A stretch of DNA of 64,000 nt, taken from NCBI GenBank assembly GCA_008921705.1, contig VFFE01007128.1:2207673-2271672 (forward strand), read 5' to 3'. Below, piece by piece: positions 14,099 through 28,600 of this stretch. The position numbers and the translations under genes were made by a program. The notes under the pieces were generated by a model. The model was given only the letters and a program-made list of their open reading frames with translations. It was not told the origin of the DNA and did no database searches. Every line of letters begins with the position of its first letter. Within the stretch, counting starts at the first letter, position 1. The stretch comes from Burhinus oedicnemus. Taxonomy: Eukaryota > Chordata > Aves > Charadriiformes > Burhinidae.

Positions 14099-17000
14099 AA
14101 TCTGGAAATGGTTTGCTAACAGGTAGGGAGCCCAGGATGCACTGTATTGCAGAAATACACAAATTTAACTTCCTTGCTGTTCTGTGTTATTGTGAAAGTG
14201 ATCTAACAACTAGTGTGTTATGAATGACTGTATTTATAAACATCAGAAAATACAGTTAGAAAGCAGTAACTCATGCACATAGCTCTGCAGGGCTAGTGGT
14301 ATTGACTCGTATCGCCTCAGCATCCTGGCTTCACAGAGAATGTAACTATTTCAGATTTGCTCTTGATGACATGCTCATTAATACCACAGCTTGTTGTGTT
14401 AAAGCAAATGAGACCAGAAGAAGTGGAGCAATGGCCTGTGATCTGTTCTGGGACTTTGAAGACTGGAGCTGACTTCCCTACTTTCCTTTTGGTCTTTGGA
14501 ACCAGAGGGTAAGGTGCCTTGCCTTCTCTTGGCAGCTGCAAGGAGCAGTTGCAGAGGCGAAGTCCTGCATACCACCTGCTGTTCTAGACTACAGCATGCT
14601 TAGTGCAAATGAAATGGAAGAGTACAACCTCAAAGAATCCTTGACACAACAGATTCAAGCAGGAATTTGAGTTTTATAAATCAGGCAACATCTGGGTTAA
14701 TGGTGGATGAGCAGGCATTGCTTTCCCTGCAAATATGGAACAGTCAGATTTCATGTCCCTGTTCCAGAATAGAGAGGATAAAACGCTTCCAGCGCTGTGC
14801 TAGAGGCAGGTGAATCTTGTCGAACTATTAGAAAAATACCTAATTAACCAAACCAGAACAGGTCACACATGGTCTGAGGTAATTGGTTTGGGCAAATTCA
14901 GCCCAAAGTGTTGGTGTAGCTAAACTGTAAACCAGTTAGGTTTGGAGAATGTTTCAGGAAAGGTACTTCTATAAGCTCTGCATGCAATAGCATTTTTTCA
15001 AAATTACTTTCCTAGTAGTGGTCCTTGTGGCATAGGTAATGTTTCCATTGATGGTTTTTATTAGGAGGGCTGAATGTAACAATACAAAGCACAGGCAGTC
15101 TGAGATCCTCTTGAATGATGCATGTGAAGGAAACTACGTGAAACTGATCCTGCTGATGAATTTGCATGGCTTTTCTGTATACTGGGCAGCCAAGGGAAGC
15201 TGGAGGCATTTTGTTTGGATGAAAAGGTATCTTTCTAAAGTACACATGTACCTGTTTCATAATAGAATTGCTCTTCATCCTGACTTAAGTCTCATGAAAT
15301 TATTCTGTACTTATACGTAGTAAGTGAAGTCAGATCAGGCCCATGACTAGTCAAAGAGTTATGTATATCAGCTTATTGTTTTACCGTTTATTCTTGAGTC
15401 ACCTATGTTTATCTTATAGACATAGTGGAAAATGTTGATTTTATTATTCACCAGAGTTGCTGTACTACGTTGTATAAATTCCTATAAAGTGAATAATTAA
15501 CTTCAATGTAAATCTTCTAGTCTTTCTTACAAAAGATACATATTTCATGGGCACAAAATTTATCACTGTCTGGTTTGATAGTCTTCCTCTAGCAAAGATC
15601 AGTGCACATAGTTTTCGAAGAAGTTTAAAAAAACCCCAACTATTTTTCCCTCTTAAATTGTACCTTATTCACTGTGTAATGCTGTATGTAAAAGACTCAG
15701 GAAAATTCCATGGATTATCAATTTATAGGTTTGAAGCATAACAGTTCTTCATTGCTATCCTCTAACCTTCTAGTAATCAAATACTTTTGATGGTCATAAA
15801 TGTATCCAGCCATGTTTATGAGCCCAGGTTGAGAAATATACCCTCTGACTCTTTCAGGTAGTGACGTTTCAGACTGACTGTATGATATTTAAAGAACTTT
15901 CCACTTCTTACTACTCTGTTAATAACTGTACCTGATACCGTAATTGTACCATGCCTATTCTTTCAAAAATTAGCAACGTACTTCAGCAGTTGCAATCTTT
16001 TTTATTTTTTTATATATACAGGTATATGTATTTATATAGTTAATTACTTTGAGCTTTAGGTGCTCTCCTGTTTTAAAGGTTTACAGGCATCTTCTTTGCT
16101 GCATTAGGAGTGGATCTATTTTTGTATCTTCTTTCTTTATAAGACCCAGTGCTCGTCATGGTACAGGTGTATTAGATTCTTTCTACATTTAGAGGACTGT
16201 ATTCTGCAATCAAGACTTTTTTTACATTGGATAACATGAAGTGTAATTCTCTCCTATTTATGTCTCTTGCAGCTTTTTCACCAATAAGGGAAAGATAAGC
16301 TATCTTTCCATATCTTATACCAGTGTAAACTATAATAATAAAAAATTAAAGTCACCGAACCCTATTGATTAATCATTTTGTCATAAAGATTAAAAAACTT
16401 ATCACAGTAAGTTAAAAATCTCATCACCAGTAATTTAAAAAAAACACAGCTGTTTTATTATAGACCACCAGTGAAACACCTAAAATAATTTGTCCTTTCA
16501 CATTGCTGAAGGACTGATGTCATCTTTATATTTAGGGGTCAAGAATAATCTTGGCCTAAGTAAAAAGATCTTTCAGTGTAAGCTGGGGGATAAAAACTCC
16601 CCAAAAACAAACAGAGCAAACAAAAACTTGGGAAGTTTTATCTTCTTGAAAAGACAACAGAAACCTCTCTGTGTGTATTCGTATAAAGCTAGCATTCTGT
16701 ATATCAATGGCAGTTAGTTCCATTACTCAAATTTTTATAATATGCAAGTCTTCACCAATGTTTTATTAGCATTTCCTCAGTTAAAATACAGCAGCGTTTT
16801 CTCTCCTCTCCTTACTGATTAAAGGGACCATCTGATGCATAGCCTTGATTTAAAGTTCTTTTTCTATCTTACACCTTATAACGCATTCTTTTCTCTCTAA
16901 GACAGGATAGAACTCCTAGTTTAATCTGGTGAGAGCTTAAAAGAGACTAATGGTGCATGAAAGCTAGCCTGTTCCCACCACATTGGCTAAAGAATCCTAG

Positions 17001-20000
17001 ATAAACTAACACAGGAGTGCTACAGGTTAAACTGTGGGCTTTGTGGGGTTGGGGTTTTTTTGCATTAAAATCTATAGCAGTTTGATTCAAAGCCCAATAA
17101 GAGAAGCAGAATTTTAATGTTTTGTAATTGTGGATAATAACCAGCTGATTATTGACATAAAAGTAGTAATTCTTCTGCACAGCCTGTATTTGCAAATTAT
17201 GCTAGCTTGGCTGTCATTAGAAACAACAGATTTGAGGATGATGCAGCAATAGCGTGGTATTTGCACCAGGGACGGAGGTGTGTCCCTAATGCCAGACAAA
17301 AAGAACAGCAGCAAAAGAAAATAAGCTCTTGAGTCAGCATTTGTAATGTTCATTGTTGTTGCGGAAGCAGCTGCGCGTGGAAACAAAGCAAACAGAATTT
17401 GAAATTAAGAGCTGGAAAAGAAATTGCTAATTGCCTGCAGGGGTGGAGAAAACTATTGGGCCTTATTGCCAACTAACTGCTCTGGTTTTCTGACAGCTTT
17501 GATAACAGGTCCAAAAAGCGGCAGGAACTGCTGTTTGGCCTGCTCGCTTTGTCCTTCGTGGTTGCTCACCCACAGATACTCCTCTGCACACAAAGAAATA
17601 CCATGATGGTACCAACAGCAGTTCATATCTGTATTAGTGTTGGATGTGGAACGTTCCCAGGAGACTCCAGTGAATTGTGTTTAGATACAAAAAGCCTTCC
17701 AGATGCAGAAGGCATGCTAGGGATAGATGAATATTGTCAGTTCACGTTAAGCATATTAGTGAGGACTTAAAAGAGGATCAAAGGCACTTTCTCAGCATAA
17801 AACAGTGTTTCTACCTACCCTGTCCTGGGGCAGCAGGAGACGGTTTAATGTAAGCATAGGCTACAGAAAATCTAAGTGTCATATGAACGCTACCAGAGTA
17901 CAGAGAAATATGTTCTCTATGTAAGCGAATGTATCTTTCAGCAGGTAGTCCTAGTTCCAATAGACTTTGGAGGCTTAATGTTAAATCTTGTCAGAATTGC
18001 CTGTGGACTGAGTCATATTGGGTGGTGATAAACCTGTGCGTGCAAGGTATTTATTAGCTTAGATAGAAGGCCCCTGTTTCTATATTGAAATTGTCTGAAA
18101 TGTGTGACTAGTTTAGGTGTTGTCTCTGCTCAGAGTAGATCTCTCCTGAATGCCAGACCCATGATTGCAGCACTTCTGCCATTTAATTGACCAGCTAATT
18201 TACCCTGTAATTATATAATAGGGTATTTAAGACCGTCTCTTTAGAGCAGGGGTATTAGCTTTATTTATCTGCTTCATGCAAGAACAGATGTTTCTACTGT
18301 GTTACTGAAATAATCAACATCTTGGAAAATAGCAATCTTTGATTTCCAGAAATAAAATATGATGCAAAATCTAAATTATGAATCATAAAAGGGGAGGAGT
18401 GAAACTAATTGCACTGTAACTTTGCAGAAGATGTTTTCGATAAAATCTGACTCATGGTAATGGTAAATAGTTTAAAATATTAACAGTATGACAGAAGTGG
18501 TGCTGTCTTTTGCACCTTCGTGGCTAAGTGTTTCACTTATGCTTTGACATGCTGTTTTGGTATTTTAGAGGACTGTCTTCTGTCTTTTTGCAGCTTCAGA
18601 GTCCTTTAAATTTCCTTAGTAATTTGGATTTAAATGTTTAATCATCCCCCTCCCAGTTTTTCCATAGTTCATTATATCTTTATTTTTTAATTGCCACATC
18701 GGGTTTCCAATCAAGCTACATGCACCTCCAGAAACATCGGTGTGTAAAGTCATTTTTTCCTGACTACATATTTTTAACTGTCTTTTTTTCTTTTAAGTAT
18801 GAAGACTGGTACATGCTGCTAGTAAGCTTAGCAAAATGGATGAGTAGGATTTTAAATCTAGTACTTAAATAAGATCGAGTGACATGAAGGAAAAATACTT
18901 AACTCGCCACCCACACCTGCGGCCATATCCTGTGTGACCCACAGGAACAGTCCCAGTGAAGACAGAGAAAATACTAGCCCAAGTAAAGTAGACAGGATCT
19001 CATTAAAATAACCCACTGTTGTTTAAAAACTCTTTTTTATATAGCATCATGGAAGAAAACAAAGTTATTATGGAAACTTTATATAGCAAACTACTGCCTG
19101 AAAAGGAGCAGAAACATTTGCTGAGATGAGAATCAGTTACATAGTGCGGATAACTTGTTTTTTCTCTTTCTTACACAGCAGTGTTAGTATCGATAAATAA
19201 ATGTTTATGCTGCAGCTAGGGTCCAAATAAATATTTTTACTTTTGTACTTTGAGACAGCAGTCACATACTATTGTGACAAAAATTTTCTTGTATTTCCTT
19301 GAATGGTCTGGTAATACAGTTGCTATCTTAGAAGGTTTCACTACATCTCGTATTTGTTTTCTTTAAAACCCTGACCCCTAGTTGAAGTTGGTTACATGAG
19401 AATCTTAACTTCCAAGTCATTTTCTTTTTGAAAGCAATGTCTAACTGATGATTTCAGGTAAGCACAAACTTCAAAACCTACACCGCAAAGATTAAAGAAG
19501 GAAAAAAAATAAAGATAAAAATAAAAAGTGTAAAACATGTTCTTTAAAACAAAGTCATAGTATTTTATAGTATTTTGAACAAATAATTGCTTTGTTTATT
19601 TAAAAATAGTATTTTGAAAAAAGTTGGGGGCTGCTCATTGCTAGCTCATGAGCATTGCTCGTGTAATTATGCGTACAGGTTTAGCTACATGTAGGATACC
19701 TCATTCAGCATTTCTTTTTTAGCTCTAGAGACCTTTCCAGCATTTCCTGCAGATCAAGAATTCTTAGTGAGTACTTCATAGTGCAGTATACTTTATTCTT
19801 TCCCATACACAGTTCTCTTACGAGCAGTAAAAACAGCAGCAAAATTATTCTCCTATTGCCTCTTGTATTAGAAAATCAGAGGTAAAAACTTACTTTGCAT
19901 TGATGAAGATGCTGCTGAGGGAATCAAAATCATCCTATTGAAAAGTGTCCAGCAATCCAAACGTGTGCATAGTTAGTTAAGATCGATTTCTAAAAATGTT

Positions 20001-21579
20001 TTTCATTTAAGAACTCTTATCTATATAGAATATGTATGTAAATGATGAAAAGTATATCATTCTGAGTTCAAAAAAAGGCAAAATAATATGAGGAGGAATG
20101 CCATAATACATAGGTCTGGGTTGGTAGGTTTGAGTAAAATTATCAGTTAAAATTATCCTGGTCAAGTTCTAATTTCTGGCCACCTGAAATCTCTATCCAG
20201 CCACATTCTTTCCAACATAGTATCCAAATATGTTGAGTAACTATGTTTCTTAACAAATTAATGTTTGCAAGTCAATTTTTAATCCAGATGGATTTTTTTC
20301 TTTTTTGGCTTTTTTGTTGTTGTTGTCAAGTGGTATCATGTCTCCTTTTTCTCCTGAAAGATACTGTGTAAATGGGAAGCCATTAGAATATTGCCAGCCT
20401 GAGGCATTGGATGGCCTTGTGTAACTGGAGGTAGCTGCACAAGAAAGGCAGGCTGACCCTGTGCTCTTCATTCTCCAGGCAAAGGGGGGCAACCTGTGAG
20501 CACCAGGCAAACCAACAGGTGGTTCTGTCCTCCTCCTTTCGTCTGTGTTTCACAGGTAGGCAGGGAGAGCCGATTGGTAATAAACAGATGTTCTCCCCAG
20601 TTGCAGAGTATGTCGGGCTTTGTCATCACTAATACAGAAGTGCAATCCCTTTCTCGGTTTAATAATCTCCAGCAGTGACGTCACCACTTACAATTTTGAA
20701 ATCAGGAGACACTTCAGTGTTTAATGTAGTGAGGCAATGTTACACCTGTTTGTGGCTGATCGCAGCCAATTTATTTTGTATTAAAACTGTTTTCACAGTA
20801 GAGTAGGCATAACCCACATCAGCAGTACAGTGTGCGCGTTCATTCCTTGGGCAGTCCTTTGTAGACCTCCAGGAAATCTTCTTGGCACAATCCCCCAGCA
20901 AACCACAGCTGCTCTCGTGCCCTGCTGCCTCTTCTCTCATGTGCTGGTGACCTGTGCGATTGCTTTGTTTGTATTTTTTCTTGTTGTCAGATTGTGAAGA
21001 ATTGAAAGAAAACTGTCACAGCCAGAATGGGGAGGAAATTACTTTCTGTCAGAAATTCAGATTGGTAATGTTTGTTCTCCTTTATTCTGAAGCAAATTCT
21101 GACTCCATTATTGCAGTTTTACAGCAGAGCTTAGAAGGATCCTGTTGTTGCAGGCGTTGTACAAACATCTAGTGACAGGGCAGTCCCTGCACTGGGAGGG
21201 TTTGTAACCTAATTAGTCAGGGCATGTGAAGGTACGGCCTTGCCCAAGGGCATCCAGCAGGTCCATGGAGTTCAGTTTCCCCTTCCAATGTCTTGTCCAG
21301 TGGGTAATAGTTCAGTTCTGTTGATATGCATGATTTTTGGGGGAGAAGCAGCTGTATATAGCAGATCTGAATATAATTATTATCAGCAAATAATAACCTA
21401 GCCATTACAGGAATATTTGTCTTGCTGTAAAGCAAAAAGCACTAAACCAGAAGCAACTAAACAAGAAGGGAACACATACACAAAGTCTAGGACAACTTTG
21501 ATGAAAATACTAACGTAAGGTGGGGTTTTGTCACTTTTGGCTTATAAAGTAAAAGCAAAGACAGAACTTGTGCTTTATG

Positions 21580-21700
21580 GTAGGCACGACACCACCTGTA
21601 GCAGGCTGTGCTCTCTGCACCCAGGTGCTGCTGAGGGCTTGGCACAGGCGGGCGCTGCCATCGGCTTACCCCGTGTGCGCCAGTGGCACGTGCGGGGTGG
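21580..21700. promoter_or_regulatory. Small CpG-rich patch, candidate alternative PLS1 promoter
   Basis: About eight CpG dinucleotides fall in roughly 120 bp of otherwise CpG-poor intron-like DNA. A CACGTG E-box is present at 21687-21692. The patch lies about 0.9 kb upstream of the exon carrying the PLS1 start codon. No TATA box or clear first-exon donor could be tied to it, so promoter activity is a guess. Confidence 0.25.
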
Positions 21701-22537
21701 AAAATGGCAAATGCAAAGATAAGCTTGGGTATTGAGACAATTGTGTGTGACTTCTTTACAAACTTGCACTTGCAAACAAGGGTCTGAATCATCCTGTCAT
21801 AGTAAAGCTTCGGTAAGAGTAAACGGCGTGGGGGTTTATCAGCCCTTGCGAAGGTGCCTTCTGTTTTGTGTTGCTTTGTTATGGAGCTGGATAGAGAAGG
21901 TAGACTCACACCGAGACTGTAATCTTTGTGTTCAGTTAAAGCCTTTATTCGGCTCTTTGACAGTGTTAGGAGACAACAAGCTTGTCAGAAAGGTGGAGTC
22001 AAGTTCAGGAGGTGGTGGCTCCTGCAGCAGCTGTGGAAAGGCTGGTCAGTGTTCACCCACTCACTGCAGGCAGCTGCTTGAAAGTGTCCCACTGGGGTTT
22101 ACTACTCTGCAGGTGCTGGAGCGGTCAGTGCTTTGTGGGACTGGATCCTAGCACTCGCCACCAATTGGCAATGATACTGCGTTGCACTTAGAATTTAATT
22201 TTTCTAAAAATTCTCTGTTGAAATGTAAGGCGATGATTTTTGTTTTGGAAAACCACTCACACAGTGGAGGTAGATTGTTGGTCAGTGCTTATTCTATGCA
22301 CATGAAAACATCAAGTGTATGAAAACGGGTGCTGCTATTGTGAATTCTCACTCACTGTTACAGTGAAAAGAATTGCTAGGTGTTTGATGTACTTTAAAGT
22401 GTTTTTTGTAACGTTTTAAGTGTGCCAGGCCTGGAAATGTCATGCAGGTCTGGTACCTTGTATTGAAAAGATCAGTGACGTGTATTAGTATGTGCTTGGA
22501 ATTAAAGCCTTATATATTTCCTGTTTATTATTATTAG

Positions 22538-22646
22538 GTATAAGCAATTGAGGACGACGCTTCTTGCTGTCCGAAGATGGAAAACAACATAACTACGATC
22601 TCTCGTGAAGACCTTGAAGAACTAAGAGAAGCATTCAATAAAATAG
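22538..22646 (+). CDS. PLS1: PLS1 coding exon 1 (39 nt of 5'UTR, then start codon)
   Basis: The acceptor is TTATTATTAG at 22528-22537. The exon begins with 39 nt of untranslated sequence and reaches ATG at 22577. It encodes residues 1-23 plus 1 nt and ends before GTATGT. The acceptor shows that at least one noncoding exon lies upstream. The peptide forms the first helix of EF-hand 1. Confidence 0.9.
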
Positions 22647-25600
22647 GTATGTTTTAAATAAGAAAATAATAGGAAATAATAGGATGCCATTAACATTGCA
22701 AAGCCATGTACGATTGGTGGAAGAAGTCTTTATGGATCACTTTGGTTTGACAGGGCCATGTCTTCCATCCATGTTCCCAGTAATATCTAAGAAAATAAGA
22801 GTGTTTACATAAACCCCCTTATTTTCACTGACACTGTGTGTGTTTATTCATTTCTTTCAACTTTATAAATGAAAACAGATAAATTTTCTTGCTGGGCAGT
22901 TACATTATTTGTGCCATTGTATATGCGGCATGGTAGGTATCAAAATTCAGGTTTTTTAAGTCCTTAAATCTGAAAAAGAAAAAGTTTAAACTTCAGTTGT
23001 TAAATATATTTTCATGTTAGATTACTGACACTGTTTTTGCTTTCCTTGCATGCTTTGTGAATTAGGAATTTCTATTTTCATTTATTGGATTGGATTTCAC
23101 ATTTTAAGTAAGCTAAACTTGGAGATTTTTTGGACTTGCTTTTGTAGCTAGCAGGTGTTAATAAATAGCTGTGCAATTTTGTATGCTTGACAGGATGTTT
23201 GCAGATTAATCAGAGTAAACAGAAAGAGTGAGAATTATATAGCAACTAACCCTTATTTCCAGTTTGCAATACTGTTGTGAATGTTAAAGTTCACATCTGC
23301 TTTATTTCTTGTTTGCTGCAGTTCTGAGGTGGTGATGTGTAACTGTGCAGCTCAGCAAATCAAATATATGTGTAATCATTCATAATGGGAGAACAGGGTC
23401 GCTTTAGGCAAGAACTGTTAAATATTAGGAGTCTCCAGTTTGGTAAAGAGACTATTGAGTAGCTGTATGTCAGAGATCTGTAAGACCACAAGTGGCATGG
23501 AAAAGTTGAAGAGGGAATTACTCAGTTTCTGCCAATCCAGGTATCCCGTGGTGCCCAGTAGAGAGTCAGAAAGCTTAAAATAACAAGTAGTAACTCTTCT
23601 TCATGACAAATAATAAAACCACAAACCCATTGACTCAGGCTGTTGTTGAGACCAAAAAAAGAGTAGACGTGCTAAAGGAATAAGGTACATCCATGGAAGG
23701 TAATTCATGAGTTGCTATTAAACAGTCATCTTGACGTAGTTTGTAGCTCAAGAAGTCTACAGCCTGCAGGAGCTGGGAAGACAGACCAAAGAAAAGAGCA
23801 CTGTATACATGTATCGATCTACTGAGAGGTCTTATGATAGGTAGATACTCACTGGTGTCGTCTGACAGTTTTTCTATTTGTTTGGTTTTCACCATCTGCA
23901 TTCCTTCTTTCCCCCCACCCTTTCCCTTCTGCATGTTTTCACACTTCTGCTGTAAGAATTGTCTGTACTGGTCCTGCTCACTGAAAAGCATTTTCTTCCT
24001 TACTGCATTATGCTTTCTGTAAAACATAAAAAATTAAGCATCATTTAGCTTTTTTTCGTATTCATTTTTTACATTGCCACTGTCTTTATGGATAAATTGC
24101 TTGCAGGTGTATTGGTAAACTGAGAGAAAAGGCACGTATTTAACTCTCTGCTTGTCATCATGGAAACTTAACCCTCAGTGAAAGATGAACCTAGAGAAAT
24201 AAAATAGCTGGTAATCTGAGTGAGCTTGTGAGCATGTCCTCTGCTTTTTACACGATCACTGTTATTGTGTGGGCTGTTACATGTCTGCAAGCTAGACAGT
24301 GGATGGATAATACATATGCAGACATAAAGTTTGTCTGTGTAGTGATTTGTGAATTGTTGGTAGTATCAAAACCACAAAAAGATGGTTTTTTGACAGGTGT
24401 CTTTAGCCTTTTGTCAGCAGTGCAATGTGTCCTTCTTACGAAGCTGTACAGAAGCTACATAGGGTAGTATGGGTTACGGGGAAATTACTGTTTAGCAGTC
24501 AATTATGGCTAGAGATGAAAGTGTGTTTCTCTGCTGGCCTGCTGTAATGTGATGCGTATTCATCCACTCTGGTATTATTGGCTCAGTTGTGATACTAGAG
24601 ACAACATGAAGAGAGGTCTTTTAACTAGTAAAAAAAAAATAATCCAAAAGTGAGAGCACCTTGACAAGTCAGAAAGTGGCCACATCATCTTGCTTCTGTT
24701 TCTGACTCATTGTGTTACTTGTGACGTTCCCTTAAATTACTTATTTTTAGATACATCATTTGTAGAACTGGGAAAATACTATTAATTCATATTTTTCAAG
24801 AGCTTTACTATGATCATGAAAGAGACTAAAAATTATTGTCAAACATGGAAGATATTAGCATTAAATATATAAAATGATGGGCAGTATATCCAGCACTAGT
24901 TATGCTGGATATAGAATCATAGAATTGCCTAGGTTGGAAGGGACCTTTAAGATCATTGAGTCCAACCGTTAACCTAACACTGCCAAAACCACCACTAAAC
25001 CATGTCCCTCAGCACCACGTCTACCTGTCTTTTAAACACCTCCAGGGATGTCAATTCCACCACTTCTCTGTGCAGCCTATTCCAATGTTTGATTTCTTGT
25101 ATTTGACTGAGCTTCATCTGTACTGTGTATGGACTATAACTTTTCTGCTTTTAAAAGTACTCCTCCCCATTGCATAGACGTTGCACTACACATAAGGCTA
25201 TTTTAATGGACATTCTCAAATTCTGCTTGTATAGATATGTGGGTACATGTATAGGGAAATATGCATAGATATAAAAAAAAAATTAGGAACAGTTAATGCA
25301 TTTGATTCATTTATGTATTACATTGGATAAAAACGTAGGTTTGTAAAATGGCGCTTTATTATACTAAGGCAGGAATTCACGACAGCTTTCTGCACACAGA
25401 TTTGCCTCAGGTGGAAGTACAAAGGGTATTTTTGTGATTTCTTCTGTGGCTGCTGCATTATTCATCATGAGTAACGCAAATCATACTGCATCTGTCTGAA
25501 TTTAATTTTTATGTGATACAGCCATTGATTTCTTTCCACAATTGTGGAGCTGTACCATACTTCTTGTTGAAAAAAATCATTCTGATACTTTGCTGTACAT

Positions 25601-28600
25601 GGACATTCCTGACATGTGGTCTTGGGAGCCAAGTCTAAGTGAAGGTGGCAGTACAAATCACTCCTAACAGAGCTAGTTAATAGATTTAGGAAGGTCACCT
25701 TTAATGAACAGATACAGATCATCCCAGATTTATTCTTCACAGGTAAGCCTAACCACATCAAAAGTTTTGAAGAGCAGAAAATGTCTATCAAATACTAGGA
25801 TAAGAAACAAAATGCAGAGTCAGGTAGAGTTCTTGTGTAAGTAGTTTTTCTTGTGTAAGTGTTCTCTTCTAATAACAACTTGCATCAGATTTGAGTTTAC
25901 TGATTGCAGATGGTGTAATATCAATGGTAGGAATGTAATAATTGATATCCCTTTCACTTGAAAGTTTATAGAGAATTTTGTTGGGAGTCTTAAAAAAAAA
26001 AAAAGCTGCTTAAAATTCGCTATTTACAAGTTTGCCATCTTGTTATAGCTGTGCTTTGGGCTTATAAGATAGCTCCTAAGAAAATACATAACAAGATGGC
26101 ACAACTCCTAGCCAGTTGTGCATTTAATCCACAAATATTCCTTCATGCTTACTTATCTGTGTCAGAAGAAATAGTCATCTCCTAGAATTGTATTTTTCAC
26201 ACTGTATTTATTCTCAACACTTACTATACTTGTTTCTTTACATAAGTATGTTATACCTCAAACAAGGACAAGTATAAAAACAGCTTGTGCTTTCATTTTA
26301 CAGATATTGACAACAGCGGATATGTCAGTGACTATGAGCTTCAAGACCTGTTTAAAGAAGCAAGCCTGCCCTTGCCTGGTTACAAAGTCCGGGAGATCGC
26401 AGAAAAAATCATTGCAGTGACAGATAGCAACAAGGACGGGAGAATCAACTTTGAAGAGTTTGTCTCTGTAAGACATTCCCTTTGGATGTTTCTTTACTGT
26501 CTGATATCTGTTGAGAGCTAGGATAGAAAACTGAATTAAGTGGTACAACTAAGTACTATTTTGATACAAATAACTAATATTTTGAGAGTGGGAAAGTTTT
26601 CTGTGGTAATTTACAATATCCTATATAATTATTTTCCAGTCTTTATATTTCACTCTCCCATTTAATTTAGGAGATCTCATTTGGGCAGCATGTGGGAGTC
26701 CTACTTTCTATTGCCTCAAAGATGAGGGGGTGGACTACATATTTTAGGAACTATTGGGTCAGCCCTTGCCTGTCAAAAGAGTAGATACCAGCTTCTGAAT
26801 TCTCTTAGTGATAAACTAACGCTTGTGCTACTATGCTTAATCTATGTACTAAAGGCCTTTTTTAATTTTTTTTTTTGGGGGGGAGTGAGGTACAGTGTTT
26901 CACTTTTAGCGAACAAACTTGAAACGTTTATACTTTTTTTTTTTATGTGGATCACTGTCTAGTGTGCTTTATTTAAGAGAAACAAAAAATTGTGTTGGTT
27001 TGTGTGTGTGTTTAGGGATGATTAGTTTTTGCTTTGAATTTTAGAGTACTGCTGCTAATTGCAGCAGTTTGCTTTTTGAACTAGTTATTAGTCTTTCTTT
27101 CCAAGATTCTAATTTGCAGTGGTTCATAGATCTGGATCCAGGTACCAAACTGTATCTGTTACTTGTACTTCATTGCCAGCTTTGAGACCTCTACAGTATT
27201 TGGGCAAATTTAGGACATACCAGTATATCCAATGTGGTTTCCATTGCAGGCAGGTGGAAAGTGGTGTCAGCTTGCTGAAGTGCATGTGTAACTGTCACAT
27301 AGTAACTTTTTACTTTAAAGTATATGATGAAATAAATGGAAGAGATATGCTATAGTCATTGAAAATGTGTATGCTGTTAGTTGTTTTCTTCAGTTTACCA
27401 AAATATCTGTGGAAAAAACCGCGTAGACTGTTGCATATCTACTTTTTTAGATAGCATGGCTTCATAAAGGTAGCACTTCTCTTCTTCACTTCTCACTTCA
27501 CTGAGAAATAGTATGTTAGATATACAGTATGCAAGTTTCATGAAGGGATTTAAACTAGTTTTACCCATATAGTAAATTTTTTTCAGAAGGGAAGTCAATG
27601 TAAATACCAAAGAAAGGCGGTCAGGTTAATTACTGACTCTGGAATACTTACATGAGTTGTCACTTAGTTATTTGAAGGTATGCTCAACCACAAAATGCTC
27701 TCTATTTTTCTTATTGCAGATCATTCAGGAATTGAAAAGTAAAGATGTTAGCAAATCTTTCCGAAAATCAATAAACAAAAAGCAAGGTATTACAGCAATT
27801 GGAGGAACATCAGCAATATCTAGTGAGGGGACACAGCACTCTTATTCAGGTAAGAATTAAATACGAGCAAATTTTGCATGGAGGAAGACTCTTTGAATTT
27901 GCACTAAAGACTTGGGGGAAAAAAAACAACTGGAAAAAGCTGCTGGAAGCAAATTAACACAGTGAAAGCATGTGGAGATGGACGAGGTAATTATGGGTGG
28001 TAGTTTATTAAAATGTAGGCTGTTTGGTTGTTACCTCTGAGTGCAGCAAGGAACTAAGTTAGGCAACTTTGCTGAAGGAAAAATGAAAGCAAGCACTGAC
28101 AGCATGGTGGGGGGGAAGGGGAAGGTCCCTTTGGCATACTTCTAGTAATTCTTCCAGTCAATGTTCTGGCTTCATTACACGCTAATCTACTGTTATTCCT
28201 ATACTCCAATAAAAATGAATCCTCATTGTCATTTCCACAGTGTTAACTAAAATGAAAAACCCACACACGTCACTTGTGGGTGGAAGGGCCTCCTCAGCTG
28301 TCTCTGTGCCATTACAGAATTGTTCACTTCCATATGATTTCTGCATAGCCTATCTCATACTTGAGAAGCTGCTTTTAATATTTGATCTCTTGTTTCTTTC
28401 TCCCTCTCTCTGTTGCATGGCATTTAAGTTGGTAATTGTGCCTAATTGCATTGCAGCTTCTGGTCAGAATGTTAACTACCTTCCAGGATCATACTGCAAT
28501 AAACAACATTGCAAGTTTTTTGATTGACTCAAGTCTGGGATTTGGTGTGGTTCCAGAAGTGTGTTAAGATTCTATATATGAGGAAGATTCACTTCAGTTA

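Larger units (their letters stand above)
10990..22537. other. Noncoding stretch up to the PLS1 start-codon exon
   Basis: No supported exon. The stretch contains an open minus-strand segment of unknown origin (11000-11291), a 27-bp-period duplication (11862-11907), a T18 run (14081-14098), and a small CpG-rich patch at about 21580-21700. The last few hundred bases before 22538 lead into the acceptor of the first PLS1 coding exon. It is probably the 3' part of PLS1 intron 1. Confidence 0.4.

Noticed and set aside
21487..22151. Overlapping frames of about 140 codons on both strands before the PLS1 start exon
   Set aside because: No protein similarity recognised, no splice support, and both strands are open in the same place. 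Probably chance.
1..22537. Exons of ATR, the gene expected further upstream by synteny
   Set aside because: No frame on either strand shows kinase or HEAT-repeat sequence, and no paired splice signals support it.
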